Positions 52,160 through 61,558 are shown, counted from the first letter of the stretch. The stretch: 64,000 bases of DNA from Actinomadura macrotermitis (GCF_009604375.1 NZ_WEGH01000004.1:682001-746000), one strand, 5' to 3'. A program made the numbers and translations. Notes: generated by a model from the letters alone, not told the origin.

Positions 52160-52642
52160 GTGGGGTGGCGAACCCGGCTCTCCGGCAACCCGTTCGGCAC
52201 CATGGTCGCGGTGACGGCGATCCTGCTCGGCGGGCTGGGAATGGTCGTCGGCGACCGGGTCAGCCAGGGGATGACCAACAGCCTGGCCGGGCACGCGAAC
52301 GTGATCGCCCACCTGTGGGGCGCCATGTTCGCGGCCGGCGGGGCCATGAAGCTGTACGGCCTGTACGCCCAGCGGTTCCTGCTGGAGCTGCCCGGCCTGT
52401 ACCTGGTGACCGGCGGCTACGCGTTCTACTGCCTGACGGTGCTGACCGGCCTGCGCACGCACGGCCTGGCCGCCGGGGTGATGTCGGGGGCGCTCACCGT
52501 CGGCTGCGTGATCAAGGGGCGGGCCATCACCGCGCGCGCCCGCCGGATGCGCCGCGAGGAGCCCGGGCCGCCCCCGGAGCCGGCGCCCGAGCCGGTGCCG
52601 GTGCGGCGGGTGCCCGAGCCGCGCGGCGGTGAGCGCTCATGA
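52160..52642 (+). CDS. small integral membrane protein with Pro-rich tail
   Basis: This is a 160-residue protein from GTG 52160, chosen because GGAGGAGG lies 7 nt upstream; an ATG at 52133 in the same frame lacks one. There are about four membrane helices (TMVAVTAILLGGLGMVV; AHLWGAMFAAGGAMKLYGLY; ELPGLYLVTGGYAFYCLTVL; LAAGVMSGALTVGCVI). A cytosolic Arg/Pro-rich tail follows (EEPGPPPEPAPEPVPVRR). It overlaps the next gene by four bases. It resembles holin-like and tail-region genes of actinophages in layout only. Confidence 0.7.
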   Translation: MGWRTRLSGNPFGTMVAVTAILLGGLGMVVGDRVSQGMTNSLAGHANVIAHLWGAMFAAGGAMKLYGLYAQRFLLELPGLYLVTGGYAFYCLTVLTGLRTHGLAAGVMSGALTVGCVIKGRAITARARRMRREEPGPPPEPAPEPVPVRRVPEPRGGERS

Positions 52643-52977
52643 GCAGCGCCGACATCGTGGTGTCGGTCGCGCAGGTCGCGGCGGGCGGCACCATCGTGCA
52701 GGCGCTGGTGGCGGTGATGCGCCGCCGCAGCGAGCTGCGGCAACTGGACCGGCAGACCGAGTCGGTCGCGGTGGACACCGCCGACCAGCTCGTCACCATG
52801 CTGCGCCGCGAGCTGCTGGACGCCAAGGAGGAGATCTCCGGGCTGAAGCAGGACCGCGCGTCGCTGGTCCAGCAGATCGAGCTGCTCAGCCGGCAGGTGT
52901 CCACCGCCAGCGCCGACCTGGCGGTGGCCCGCGCCGACCTCGCGCGCACCCGCGGCGGCGCCGACAAGCCGCTCTAG
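52639..52977 (+). CDS. small protein with N-terminal hydrophobic segment and coiled coil
   Basis: This is a 112-residue protein. Residues ~5-28 are moderately hydrophobic (DIVVSVAQVAAGGTIVQALVAVM). Residues ~35-105 form a heptad-rich coiled coil (LVTMLRRELLDAKEEISGLKQ; LVQQIELLSRQVSTASADLA). The ATG overlaps the stop of the membrane protein gene. The two probably form a membrane complex; function unknown. Confidence 0.7.
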   Translation: MSSADIVVSVAQVAAGGTIVQALVAVMRRRSELRQLDRQTESVAVDTADQLVTMLRRELLDAKEEISGLKQDRASLVQQIELLSRQVSTASADLAVARADLARTRGGADKPL

Positions 52978-53003
52978 GGCGTGTTCCCGGACACGCCCTA
53001 GAG
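52972..53003. terminator. 13-bp perfect hairpin shared by convergent genes
   Basis: CTCTAGGGCGTGT and its exact complement enclose TCCCGG. The stem overlaps the stop codon of each flanking convergent gene, a compact bidirectional terminator. Confidence 0.8.
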
Positions 53004-53603
53004 CCAGCCGAGGTCGCGGGCGGCGCGGACGGCCGCGTGCCGGTTGTCCACGCCGAGCTTGGTGACGGCCGCCGACAGGTAGTTGCGGACGGTGCCCTCC
53101 GACAGTCCGAGGCCGCGCGCGATGCGCGACACCGGGACGCCGTCCGCGGCGGCCCGCAGGGCGTCCAGCTCGCGCGGGGTGAGCGGGCACTCCTCGGCGG
53201 CCAGGGCGTCGGCGGCCAGCTGCGGGTCGATGTAGCGGGTGCCGGCGGCGACCTGCCGGACGACCTGGGCGAGCCGGGCGCCGGGGGTGTCCTTGCCGAG
53301 GAACCCGCGGACCCCGGCGGCCATGGCGCGGCGCAGGTTGCCCGGCCGCCCGTGCGCGGTGACGATCACCAGCCGGCAGCCGGGCAGGTCGCGGGCGAGC
53401 CGCTCGGCGGCGGCGAGGCCGTCCAGCCCGGGCATGTCGATGTCCAGCACCGCCACGTCGGGCTTGAGGGCCAGGGCCCGCTCGACGGCCTCGTCGCCGC
53501 GGCCGACGTCGGCGACGACCTCGATGCCGTCCTCGGTCTCCAGGAGCAGCACCAGCGCCTCGCGGATCAGCAGGTGGTCGTCGGCCAGCAGCACGCGGAT
53601 CAT
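52998..53603 (-). CDS. NarL-type response regulator (DesR-like)
   Basis: This is a 201-residue regulator. The receiver has D8/D9, phosphoacceptor Asp54 (AVLDIDMPGLDGL) and Lys in FLGKDTPG. The helix-turn-helix is LTPRELDALRAAADGVPVSRIA and SEGTVRNYLSAAVTKLGVDNR, close to DesR and relatives. The ATG overlaps the kinase stop (ATGA). An ABC ATPase gene lies upstream on the same strand and may be a target. Confidence 0.93.
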   Translation of the reverse strand: MIRVLLADDHLLIREALVLLLETEDGIEVVADVGRGDEAVERALALKPDVAVLDIDMPGLDGLAAAERLARDLPGCRLVIVTAHGRPGNLRRAMAAGVRGFLGKDTPGARLAQVVRQVAAGTRYIDPQLAADALAAEECPLTPRELDALRAAADGVPVSRIARGLGLSEGTVRNYLSAAVTKLGVDNRHAAVRAARDLGWL

Positions 53604-54748
53604 GGCTCTCCCCTCGGGACGGCGGCGGCCACCCGGAACGTGCCGTCGCCCACCGGGCCGGCGGTGAGCTCGCCGCCCGCCGCGGCGAGCCGCTCGGCGA
53701 GCCCGGCCAGGCCGCTGCCGGGGTCGCCGTGCGCGCGGCGCGGCGCGCCGTCGTTGACGATCTCCAGGACGACCCGGTCGCCGCCCGCCCGCACCATGAT
53801 CTCGCACCAGGTGGCGCTGGAGTGCCGCAGCACGTTGGTGGCGGCCTCGCGGGCCACCCAGCCGAGCGGTTCGTGCACGTGCGCGGGCAGGTCGGCGGCG
53901 ACGTCGGGCCGGGCGCACTCGATCCCGGCGGCCCGCAGCACCGCCGTCATGCCGTCCAGCTCGGTGCGCAGCGAGGTGCGGCGGTAGCCGCGCACGACCT
54001 CGCGGACGTCGCGGACCGCGGCGCGCGCCATCGTCTGGATCTCGGTGAGCTCCTTGCGGACCCGCCCCGGGTCGCGGTCCAGGAACCGGTCGGCGACCTC
54101 GGCGCGCAGCGCGACCGCCTGGAGGCTGTGCCCGAGGACGTCGTGCAGGTCGCGGGCGAAGCGCATCCGCTCCTCCCCCACCGCCGAGCGGGCCAGCTCC
54201 GCGCGCGCCTCCCGCAGCTCCTGGACGACGTGGAAGAACCACACCGTCACATAGCCGGAGAAGGTGTAGGCGGGGATCGCGGCGACCTCGTACAGCACCG
54301 CCATCGCGGGCTGCCCGAGCAGCACCCCGTAGGCCGGCGCCGCGACGGTGGCGAGCGCGGTGACGACCACCGCCTGGCGGAGCGGCAGCACCACGGCGAA
54401 CAGCCCGGCGGGCACGATCAGGGTGTTGCCCCAGCCGTGGTCGACGCCGAGGGCCGCCGGCAGCGCCCAGCAGGCCGCGGTGATCGCCAGCAGCCCGTAG
54501 CGGTGCGCGGGGGTGGTGCGGCGCATCAGGTTGAGCCAGAGCAGCCGGGCGTGCAGGGCCGCCACCGCGCCGACGGCCGCGGCGGCGAGCAGCATCCGGG
54601 CCGCGTCGCGGCGCTCCAGCAGCTCGTACCAGAAGGGCGGTGCCAGCAGCCCCGCCAGGCTGAGCACCGTCATCGCCACGATGATCGCGGCGATGACGGT
54701 GGGTCGGGGGATCCTCGGCTGCACCGGGCGTCCGGCCTCCGCGCTCAC
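53600..54748 (-). CDS. DesK-like sensor histidine kinase
   Basis: This is a 382-residue kinase with about five membrane helices in the first 175 residues and no extracellular domain, as in DesK thermosensor-type kinases. The H-box is RMRFARDLHDVLGHSLQAVAL (His202). The HATPase has REAATNVLRHS and GSGLAGLAERLAAAGGEL. It is coupled to the response regulator downstream. Sensing of membrane state is plausible but not shown. Confidence 0.92.
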   Translation of the reverse strand: MSAEAGRPVQPRIPRPTVIAAIIVAMTVLSLAGLLAPPFWYELLERRDAARMLLAAAAVGAVAALHARLLWLNLMRRTTPAHRYGLLAITAACWALPAALGVDHGWGNTLIVPAGLFAVVLPLRQAVVVTALATVAAPAYGVLLGQPAMAVLYEVAAIPAYTFSGYVTVWFFHVVQELREARAELARSAVGEERMRFARDLHDVLGHSLQAVALRAEVADRFLDRDPGRVRKELTEIQTMARAAVRDVREVVRGYRRTSLRTELDGMTAVLRAAGIECARPDVAADLPAHVHEPLGWVAREAATNVLRHSSATWCEIMVRAGGDRVVLEIVNDGAPRRAHGDPGSGLAGLAERLAAAGGELTAGPVGDGTFRVAAAVPRGEP

Positions 54749-54773
54749 GTCGGGAAAGGGCCCTCAGCGTATG

Positions 54774-55409
54774 TCACGCCGCCAGCGGCCGGGCGCCCCC
54801 CGAGCGCGCCCGGCCGTCCGCCAGCACCACGGCCCGGTCGGCGCGCGCGGCCTCGGCGGGGTCAGTGGTGGCCAGCACGACGGTCACGCCGTGCGCGGCC
54901 AGGAACCGCAGCACCGACCGGACGCGGCGGGCGTCCGCGGCGTCCAGCCCGGCGGCGGGCTCGTCGAGCAGCAGCACGTCGGACCGGCCGACCAGGGCGA
55001 GCGCCACGTCCAGCAGGCGCCGCTGCCCGGCGGTGAGCCGCTCGAACGCGACGCCGGCCAGGCCCGCCAGGCCGGTCAGCCGGAGCACCTCGTCGCGGGT
55101 CAGCGGGTCCAGCGTCCAGCGCCGCCAGGTGTCGACGACCTCGGCGACGGTGAGGCCGGGGAACAGCCCGCCGTCGCGCCACACCGCGCCGCTGCGCGGG
55201 GTGCCCGGGTGCTCGTAGGGGTCGGCGCCGCCGACCCGGACGGTGCCGGTCGCCGGGCGGCGCAGCCCCGCGACCGCCTCCAGCACGGTCGTGCCCGCGG
55301 CGGACGGGCCGAACAGCGCGTACACGCCGCCCTTGGCGAGGGAGAACGAGACACCGCGGACGGTCTCGCCCTCGCCGACGCGGACGTGCAGGTCGCGTAC
55401 CTCGATCAT
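54774..55409 (-). CDS. ABC-type ATPase lacking the Walker A lysine
   Basis: This is a 211-residue ABC domain. The Walker A is GPSAAGTT, with Thr40 where Lys is essential in active ATPases. The signature is LTAGQ and Walker B DVLLLDEPAAGLDAADA is intact. No permease gene is adjacent. ATG 55409 has GAGG 6 nt upstream; the longer frame to 55430 is possible. The loss of Lys implies ATP binding without normal hydrolysis, or a regulatory role. It is near the DesK-like system, as transporter ATPases often are. Confidence 0.85.
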   Translation of the reverse strand: MIEVRDLHVRVGEGETVRGVSFSLAKGGVYALFGPSAAGTTVLEAVAGLRRPATGTVRVGGADPYEHPGTPRSGAVWRDGGLFPGLTVAEVVDTWRRWTLDPLTRDEVLRLTGLAGLAGVAFERLTAGQRRLLDVALALVGRSDVLLLDEPAAGLDAADARRVRSVLRFLAAHGVTVVLATTDPAEAARADRAVVLADGRARSGGARPLAA

Positions 55410-55512
55410 CTGTGCCCTCATGGCCTCCATGCTGCCGGGGCGCGGCCGCCGCGTGCAGTCACGGGCGTCAGGAACCGGCCATGAGGTTCGCTGGGGCGGG
55501 CCGTGACATTTG

Positions 55513-56679
55513 TCAGTGGTCGCGCACCAGCAGGTCCAGGTTCGCCTCGTCCGGCCTGGTCAGCCCGGCGAGGGCCATGGTCAGCTCCAGGTCGGCCTGC
55601 AGGCAGCGCAGCACGTGCCGGACGCCGGCCTCGCCGCCGAGCGCCAGCCCGTAGGCGTAGGGGCGGGCGACCAGCACCGCCTTCGCGCCGAGCGCGAGGG
55701 CCTTCAGCACGTCCGAGCCGGTGCGGACGCCGCTGTCGAACAGCACGGTGGCGCGGTCGCCGACGGCGTCGGCGACGGCCGGCAGCGCGTCCAGGGACGC
55801 CACGGCGCCGTCCACCTGGCGGCCGCCGTGGTTGGAGACGATCACGCCGTCCATGCCGGCGTCCACCGCGCGGCGCGCGTCGTCGGGGTGCTGGATGCCC
55901 TTCAAAGCGATCGGGCCGTCCCAGTGCTCGCGCAGGAACGCCAGGTCGTCCCAGGTCAGCGACGGGTTCCCGAAGTTGGCGACCCAGTGCAGCAGCGCCA
56001 TGTCGCGGTTGGCGTCGGTGACGGGCCCGCCGACGGCCTTCTGGAAGACCGGGTCGCTGAAGTAGTTGGCGACGCCGATGCCGCGCAGGAACGGCAGGTA
56101 GGCCTGGTCCAGGTCGCGGGGCCGCCAGGCGAGCGTGAAGGTGTCGAGCGTCACCACCAGCGCGGTGTACCCGGCGGCCTTCGCCCGCTCCAGGAAGCTG
56201 ACGGCCAGCTCCCGGTCCTTCGGCCAGTACAGCTGGTACCAGCGGCCGCCGTCGCCGGCGGCCGCCGCGACGTCCTCCAGGGAGTAGGACGCGGCGGTGC
56301 TGAGGACCTTGGTGAGGCCGGTCGCGGCGGCGGCGCGGGCGGTCGCCAGCTCCCCCTCGGGGTGGACGATCGACTGCACCCCGATCGGCGCGAGCAGGAT
56401 CGGCGCGGGCATCGTGGTGCCGAGGACCTCCACCGACAGGTCCCGCTCGGCGACGTCGCGCAGCATCCGGGGGACGATCCGCCACCGGTCGAACGCCGCC
56501 CGGTTGGCCCGCGCGGTCGCCTCCGAACCGGCCGATCCCGCCACGTATCCGAACGCCTGCGCCGACATCCGCCGCTCGGCGAGCGCCTCCAGCCTCGTCA
56601 GGTCCGTGGGCAGCGCGGGCAGCACGTCGCCGAGCCCCTGAAGGTAGATCTCGTTCTGGAAATCGGCGAGTGAACCCAC
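55513..56679 (-). CDS. FMN-dependent alpha-hydroxy-acid oxidizing protein (lactate 2-monooxygenase-like)
   Basis: This is a 388-residue TIM-barrel flavoprotein. GTG 56679 follows AGGAGG. Family marks are MPAPILLAPIGVQSIVHPEGE, the FMN-binding WYQLYWPKDRELA, KGIQHPDDARRA and the active-site VSNHGGRQVDGA (catalytic His, Arg). FDSGVRTGSDVLKALALGAKAV closes the barrel. The N-terminal FQNEIYLQGLGDVLPALP is typical of the lactate 2-monooxygenase branch. The substrate (lactate or another 2-hydroxy acid) is not determined. Divergent from parC. Confidence 0.9.
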   Translation of the reverse strand: MGSLADFQNEIYLQGLGDVLPALPTDLTRLEALAERRMSAQAFGYVAGSAGSEATARANRAAFDRWRIVPRMLRDVAERDLSVEVLGTTMPAPILLAPIGVQSIVHPEGELATARAAAATGLTKVLSTAASYSLEDVAAAAGDGGRWYQLYWPKDRELAVSFLERAKAAGYTALVVTLDTFTLAWRPRDLDQAYLPFLRGIGVANYFSDPVFQKAVGGPVTDANRDMALLHWVANFGNPSLTWDDLAFLREHWDGPIALKGIQHPDDARRAVDAGMDGVIVSNHGGRQVDGAVASLDALPAVADAVGDRATVLFDSGVRTGSDVLKALALGAKAVLVARPYAYGLALGGEAGVRHVLRCLQADLELTMALAGLTRPDEANLDLLVRDH

Positions 56680-56754
56680 GAAAGCCTCCTGTGATCGGCG
56701 CGCCGGGGCGGGCGCGGTGCGATTCTGTCCCTGGGACCGGCAACAATGTTGCAC

Positions 56755-59283
56755 ATGGCACGTCGTGGAACCCCAGCCCCTCCCCCGCCGCCGGACTTCG
56801 AAGAGAACATCATCGACGTCGATGTCTCCGAGGAGATGCGCGGCAGCTTCCTTGAGTACGCCTACTCGGTCATCTACCAGCGGGCGCTCCCCGACGCGCG
56901 TGACGGCATGAAGCCCGTCCAGCGCCGGATCCTGTACTCGATGAACGAGATGGGCCTGCGCCCCGACCGGGGGCACGTCAAGTGCGCCCGGGTCGTCGGG
57001 GAGGTGATGGGCAAGCTGCACCCGCACGGCGACAGCGCCATCTACGACGCGATGGTCCGGCTCGCCCAGCCCTGGTCGATGCGGATGCCGCTGGTCGACG
57101 GCCACGGCAACTTCGGCTCGCTCGGCGGCGACGACATGCCCGCCGCCATGCGCTACACCGAGGCCCGGCTGTCGCGCGAGGCCATGCTGATGGTCACCTC
57201 GATCGACGAGGACACCGTCGACTTCCGGCCGAACTACGACGGCCAGGAGACCGAGCCGGACGTGCTGCCGGCGGCGTTCCCCAACCTGCTGGTCAACGGC
57301 GCGTCCGGCATCGCGGTCGGCATGGCCACCAACATGGCGCCGCACAACCTCGGCGAGGTCGTCGCCGCCGCGCGGCACCTGATCGACCACCCGGACGCGA
57401 CGCTGGACGACCTGATGCGGTTCGTGCCGGGCCCCGACCTGCCCACCGGCGGCAAGATCGTCGGGCTGGACGGCATCCGCGACGCCTACGCCAGCGGGCG
57501 CGGCACCTTCCGCACCCGGGCGACCACGCACATCGAGAACGTGACCCCGCGCCGCAAGGGCATCGTGGTGACCGAGCTGCCGTACGCGGTCGGCCCGGAG
57601 CGGGTCAAGGCCAAGATCAAGGAACTGGTCAACGCCAAGAAGCTGAACGGCATCGCCGACCTGAAGGACCTCACCGACCGCAACGTCGGCCTGCGCCTGG
57701 TCATCGAGATCAAGAACGGCTTCAACCCCGAGGCCGTGCTGCAGGACCTGTACCGGCTGACGCCGATGCAGGAGACCTTCGGCATCAACAACGTGGCGCT
57801 GGTCGACGGCCAGCCCCGCACGCTCGGCCTGCGCGAGCTGCTGCAGGTCTACATCGACCACCGCATCGACGTGGTGCGGCGCCGCTCGGCGCACCGGCGG
57901 CGCAAGCGCGAGGACCGGCTGCACCTGGTCGAGGGCCTGCTCGTCGCGCTGCTGAACATCGACGAGGTCATCCAGGTCATCCGGCAGAGCGACGACTCGG
58001 CGCAGGCCAAGCAGCGGCTCATGCAGATCTTCGAGCTGTCCGACATCCAGGCCCAGTACATCCTGGACACCCCGCTGCGCCGCCTCACCCGCTACGACCG
58101 GCTGGAGCTGGAGAAGGAGAAGGAGCAGCTCACCCGCGAGATCGCCGCGCTGACCGCGATCCTGGAGTCGGAGACCAAGCTGCGCCGGCTGGTGTCCAAG
58201 GAGCTCGGCGAGGTCGCCAAGGAGTTCGCCACCCCGCGCCGCACCGCCCTGCTGGAGGACAACGGCCAGGCCAAGGCCGCCGCGGTGCCGCTGGAGGTCG
58301 CCGACGACCCGGTGCGGGTGCTGCTGTCGGCCACCGGCCTGCTCGCCCAGACCGCCGGGCACGGGCCGCTGCCCGCCGAGGGCGCGCGCGCCCCGCACGA
58401 CGTGCTGCTGTCGGTCGTGGCGACGACCGCGCGCAGCCAGGTCGGCGTGGTCACCTCGGCCGGCCGGATGATCCGGGTGGACGTGCTCGACCTGCCCGCC
58501 CTGCCGCCGGTCGCCTCACCGCCGTCGCTGGCGGGCGGCGCGCCGGTCACCGAGTACGTCGACCTGGAGCCGGGCGAGACCGTCGTCGGCCTCGGCGCGC
58601 TGGAGGAGTCGGGCGGCGGGCTCGCGCTCGGCACCGCGCAGGGGGTGGTCAAGCGGGTCGTGCCGGACTTCCCGGCCAACCGCGACGAGTTCGAGGTCAT
58701 CGGGCTGAAGGACGGCGACCGCGTCGTCGGCGCCGTCCAGCTCACCGGCGAGGACCAGCACCTGGTCTTCATCACCAGCGACGCGCAGCTGCTGCACTAC
58801 ACCGCCTCGACCGTGCGCCCGCAGGGCCGCGCGGCGGGCGGCGTGGCCGGCGTCAAGCTGTCGGCGGACGCCCGCGTCATCTGGTTCGGCGCGCTGGAGC
58901 CCGGCCGCGAGGCGCGCGTGGTGACGGTCGCGGGCAGCTCCACCGCCCTGCCGGGCACCCAGACCGGCGCCATCAAGATCGCCGACTTCGCCGAGTTCCC
59001 GGCCAAGGGCCGCGCCACCGGCGGCGTCCGCTCGCACCGCTTCCTCAAGGGCGAGGACTCCCTGATCCTGGCCTGGGCGGGCCCGACCCCGGTCAAGGCG
59101 GCCGCGGACAACGGCCGCGCGATCGCCCTGGACTACGAGCTCGGCCGCCGCGACGGCTCGGGCGAGAAGCTGCCCCAGGCGATCGCCTTCCTCGGCGGCC
59201 CGCTCGGCCCGTCCATCGACGCCGCCGAGGCCGCCGGGGCCGCGGCCGAGGAGGCCGCGGAACTGGGCGGCAGCGTCGACTGA
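56755..59283 (+). CDS. parC: DNA topoisomerase IV subunit A
   Basis: This is an 842-residue type IIA topoisomerase A subunit. The breakage-reunion domain has [40 protein letters not shown] and the active Tyr134 ([11 protein letters not shown]). The quinolone-determining positions are the susceptible type (Ser94, Asp98). The C-terminal half has the coiled tower ([20 protein letters not shown]) and beta-pinwheel blades. The sequence is closer to actinobacterial ParC than GyrA (no GyrA-box QRRGGRG). ATG 56755 is used; TTG 56746 is in frame. parE is not in the window. Confidence 0.92.
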   Translation: MARRGTPAPPPPPDFEENIIDVDVSEEMRGSFLEYAYSVIYQRALPDARDGMKPVQRRILYSMNEMGLRPDRGHVKCARVVGEVMGKLHPHGDSAIYDAMVRLAQPWSMRMPLVDGHGNFGSLGGDDMPAAMRYTEARLSREAMLMVTSIDEDTVDFRPNYDGQETEPDVLPAAFPNLLVNGASGIAVGMATNMAPHNLGEVVAAARHLIDHPDATLDDLMRFVPGPDLPTGGKIVGLDGIRDAYASGRGTFRTRATTHIENVTPRRKGIVVTELPYAVGPERVKAKIKELVNAKKLNGIADLKDLTDRNVGLRLVIEIKNGFNPEAVLQDLYRLTPMQETFGINNVALVDGQPRTLGLRELLQVYIDHRIDVVRRRSAHRRRKREDRLHLVEGLLVALLNIDEVIQVIRQSDDSAQAKQRLMQIFELSDIQAQYILDTPLRRLTRYDRLELEKEKEQLTREIAALTAILESETKLRRLVSKELGEVAKEFATPRRTALLEDNGQAKAAAVPLEVADDPVRVLLSATGLLAQTAGHGPLPAEGARAPHDVLLSVVATTARSQVGVVTSAGRMIRVDVLDLPALPPVASPPSLAGGAPVTEYVDLEPGETVVGLGALEESGGGLALGTAQGVVKRVVPDFPANRDEFEVIGLKDGDRVVGAVQLTGEDQHLVFITSDAQLLHYTASTVRPQGRAAGGVAGVKLSADARVIWFGALEPGREARVVTVAGSSTALPGTQTGAIKIADFAEFPAKGRATGGVRSHRFLKGEDSLILAWAGPTPVKAAADNGRAIALDYELGRRDGSGEKLPQAIAFLGGPLGPSIDAAEAAGAAAEEAAELGGSVD

Positions 59284-59286
59284 GCA

Positions 59287-59343
59287 GTGCCGCTCCCGTC
59301 CTGGCCAGGGGCACCCCCTGGCCAGGACAGGGCCGAGCGGCAC
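59287..59343 (+). terminator. two-tier hairpin after parC
   Basis: An inner perfect 13-bp stem (59298-59310 with 59316-59328) sits inside an outer 9-bp stem (GTGCCGCTC with GAGCGGCAC, 59287-59295 and 59335-59343). It starts 4 bp after the parC stop. It is one of the strongest terminator-like structures in the window. Confidence 0.85.
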
Positions 59344-59460
59344 ACGTCCCACTGACGGTGCGGCTGCGCCGCAAGGACGAGTGGACCGCCGGACACCGCT
59401 ACTGGGTCACCCGGACGCAGGGGTTCGCCCGGCCCGGCCGGATGATGACAGCGGGTACGG

Positions 59461-59835
59461 CTACTCCCCGGTCGGGTGACCGAAGTCGTCGGGGCCCCAG
59501 AAGGCCTCCATGCGTGCGACCCGGCCGTCCTCGTCAAAGGTCATCACCTCGATGCCCTCGATCAGCAGGCCCGGCAGCCGCGCGGTGAAGGCCATCGCGG
59601 CGCGGTCGGCGTAGGAGGCGCGGGGCTCGCCGACCAGGGCGAGCCGGACACCTGACGACATCGCGGCGGTGTAGAACTCCTCGATGGCGGCCCGTCCGGT
59701 CACCGGAGGCTTGCCGACCGGGTCCTCGATGACGGCGTCGTCGGCGTACAGGTCCGCGACGGCGGCCGGGTCGCCCGCGTTGAACAGCTCGACGTAGCGG
59801 CGCAGCACGTTCTTCATGTGCACGTGGTCCGGCAT
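59461..59835 (-). CDS. ketosteroid-isomerase / SnoaL-like NTF2-fold protein
   Basis: This is a 124-residue cone-fold protein. VLRRYVELFNAGDPAAVADLYADDAVIEDPVGKPP with GRAAIEEFYTAAM is the delta-5-3-ketosteroid isomerase pattern, with Tyr and Asp in the pocket region. It ends ARMEAFWGPDDFG. Catalytic residues cannot be assigned with certainty, so activity on steroids is possible but other small hydrophobic substrates also fit. A GCTTG/CAAGC dyad lies upstream. Confidence 0.85.
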   Translation of the reverse strand: MPDHVHMKNVLRRYVELFNAGDPAAVADLYADDAVIEDPVGKPPVTGRAAIEEFYTAAMSSGVRLALVGEPRASYADRAAMAFTARLPGLLIEGIEVMTFDEDGRVARMEAFWGPDDFGHPTGE

Positions 59836-59883
59836 CGGCCCGCTCTCTCCCGGGGACGTGGCCCGCCACCTTACCGAGCGAGC

Positions 59884-59895
59884 GCTTGGTCAAGC
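59884..59895. promoter_or_regulatory. GCTTG-GT-CAAGC dyad upstream of the isomerase-like gene
   Basis: A 12-bp perfect dyad within the sequence ACCGAGCGAGCGCTTGGTCAAGC lies ~50 bp before the isomerase-like start and overlaps the NUDIX stop. Its form is like TetR-family operators in actinomycetes. The cognate regulator is not in the window. Confidence 0.35.
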
Positions 59896-60387
59896 AAGCG
59901 GCTCCGGCTCGCACAGGTAGGCGGCCGCGCCGGTGCGGCGGGCCTCGGCGAGGGCCACGAGGCGGGCGCGGAGGCGCGGGCTCAGCTCGGCCTCCCAGGC
60001 GGCGCGGGGCCGGACGTGCCACTCGGTGTGCTCGGCGGGGTCCAGGACGACACCGTCGAGCACACCGGGCGTGAGCGTCCCGCCGTCGAAGACGAGGCCG
60101 ACCTTCGCGCACGGCCACGCGGGCCTCGGCGGCAGGAAGTGCGTCAGCAGCAGGACGGGCGGCCCCTCGAAGACGATCCCGGTCTCCTCCCGGCACTCGC
60201 GCACCGCCGTGGCGAAGGGCGTCGCGTCGCCGTGCTCGACGTTGCCGCCGGGGAACTGCCAGGTCTCCGGCCCCTGCGCCGACCGCAGCAGGAAGGGGTC
60301 GCCCGCGGCGTCGGTGAAGTACAGGGCGGCGTACATCGTGGCGGACGGCAGCGTCCGAACGTACTGGTCGGGGGGAAGCCAGCCCAC
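59890..60387 (-). CDS. NUDIX hydrolase
   Basis: This is a 165-residue protein starting at GTG 60387 (GAGGAGG 6-7 nt upstream). The NUDIX box GGNVEHGDATPFATAVRECREETGI deviates from consensus: the spacing to the REXXEE core is one residue longer and the outer Glu is Asp. The REECREETGI-type metal-binding core (RECREETG) is intact. The family cleaves nucleoside diphosphate derivatives; substrate unknown. It could be co-transcribed with the isomerase-like gene 54 bp downstream. Confidence 0.87.
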   Translation of the reverse strand: MGWLPPDQYVRTLPSATMYAALYFTDAAGDPFLLRSAQGPETWQFPGGNVEHGDATPFATAVRECREETGIVFEGPPVLLLTHFLPPRPAWPCAKVGLVFDGGTLTPGVLDGVVLDPAEHTEWHVRPRAAWEAELSPRLRARLVALAEARRTGAAAYLCEPEPLA

Positions 60388-60593
60388 GGGGCACCTCCTC
60401 GGCGGGAACGGCCATGATCGGCCACTTCGGCGGCAGCCTATCCGCCGGGTCACAAGGGCCAGGCCCGTGGCGCCGTGGCCGGGCCGGATACCCGCGGACC
60501 GGTGCGCGCCGCGCCGGCATGCCGCTCCCCCGCGGCCCGCCGGCCGGAGGCGGCCGCGGTGGTGATCGGCCGCGCGGGGGCCACAATGTCCGC

Positions 60594-61160
60594 ATGGCGA
60601 TCGCATCGTTCATGGTCCCGCTGGGCACTCCCGCGCCCGGCTTCACGCTCCCCTCCGCCGACGGCGGCACCGTCTCCCTGGAGGACTTCACCGGGGCGCC
60701 CGCCCTCCTGGTGGTCTTCCTCAGCAACCACTGCCCGTACGTGCGCCGCATCGAGCGGGCCATCGGCGTCTTCACGGCCGAGCACGCCGCGCTCGGCCTG
60801 GCCACCGTCGCGATCTGCAGCAACGACACCGAGCGCTACCCCGACGACGACGCCGCCCACCTGCGCGAGCAGGCGGCCCGCGCCGGCTTCGACTTCCCCT
60901 ACCTGGTGGACGGGTCGCAGCAGGTCGCGCTCGCCTACAAGGCGGCCTGCACGCCCGACTTCTTCCTCTACGACGCCGGCCGGCGCCTGGCCTACCGGGG
61001 CGAGTTCGACGGCGCCCGCCCCAGCAACGACGTCCCCGCCGACGGGGCGCGGCTGCGCGCCGCCACCGAGCTGGTCCTGGCGGGCAAGGCGGTGCCCGAG
61101 CCGCACGTCCCCAGCCTCGGCTGCGGCATCAAGTGGCGCCCGGAGAACACCCCGGGCTGA
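60594..61160 (+). CDS. thioredoxin-fold (AhpC/TSA-like) protein
   Basis: This is a 188-residue redoxin. The N-terminus (GTPAPGFTLPSADGGTVSLEDF) and VVFLSNHCPYVRRIERA with Cys47 match the thioredoxin-like group that carries NHCPYV, with one Cys in place of CxxC. A second Cys lies at the C-terminus (SLGCGIKWRP) and could be the resolving Cys. CACAAT lies 6 nt before ATG 60594, so it may be leaderless. Probably a thiol peroxidase-like or cytosolic redox protein. Confidence 0.85.
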   Translation: MAIASFMVPLGTPAPGFTLPSADGGTVSLEDFTGAPALLVVFLSNHCPYVRRIERAIGVFTAEHAALGLATVAICSNDTERYPDDDAAHLREQAARAGFDFPYLVDGSQQVALAYKAACTPDFFLYDAGRRLAYRGEFDGARPSNDVPADGARLRAATELVLAGKAVPEPHVPSLGCGIKWRPENTPG

Positions 61161-61165
61161 CCGCC

Positions 61166-61558
61166 TCACGCACCGCGGCGCGGGCGGGGCAGGAGCGGCC
61201 GGCGGGCGGTGAGGGCCTTGCCCGCGCCGGAGGGGCGGACGGCGCGGGTGCGTTCGGCCGCCTCGGCCAGCAGGTTCAGCAGGTCGGCGGGGCTGCCGGC
61301 CGGGGTGTCGTAGTGCCAGCCGCGGATGATCGCCTCGCCTTCGGCGCCGGGGTCGAAGCGGCCGCCGGCGAAGCAGCCGGCGGCGGTCATCCGGGCCACG
61401 GCGGGGACGTCGTCGCGGGTCTGCATGGCGTAGGCCGCCGCGTCGATGAGGCCGATGGCGGCACGGGCGTTGCGACCGCCGTCGGAGGGGTCGGCCCGGT
61501 TGATGCGCCATCGGACGAAGGGCCGCAGGTACTCGGCGATCATCCAGGTCTTCGGCAC
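61166..61558 (-). CDS. uncharacterised 130-residue protein
   Basis: GTG 61558 is preferred to GTG 61591 because GGAAGGA lies 6 nt before it. The sequence VPKTWMIAEYLRPFVRWRINRADPSDGGRNARAAIGLIDAAAYA is followed by a His- and Trp-containing IIRGWHYDTPAG stretch and a basic tail (RRPLLPRPRRG). No family recognised. It is convergent with the thioredoxin-fold gene (6-bp gap) and lies upstream of the response regulator's 3' end. Confidence 0.6.
   Translation of the reverse strand: MPKTWMIAEYLRPFVRWRINRADPSDGGRNARAAIGLIDAAAYAMQTRDDVPAVARMTAAGCFAGGRFDPGAEGEAIIRGWHYDTPAGSPADLLNLLAEAAERTRAVRPSGAGKALTARRPLLPRPRRGA

Noticed and set aside
52160-52977. Prophage remnant (holin-like membrane protein plus coiled coil)
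   Set aside because: No integrase, capsid, tail or lysin genes lie nearby, so two small proteins alone do not support a prophage.
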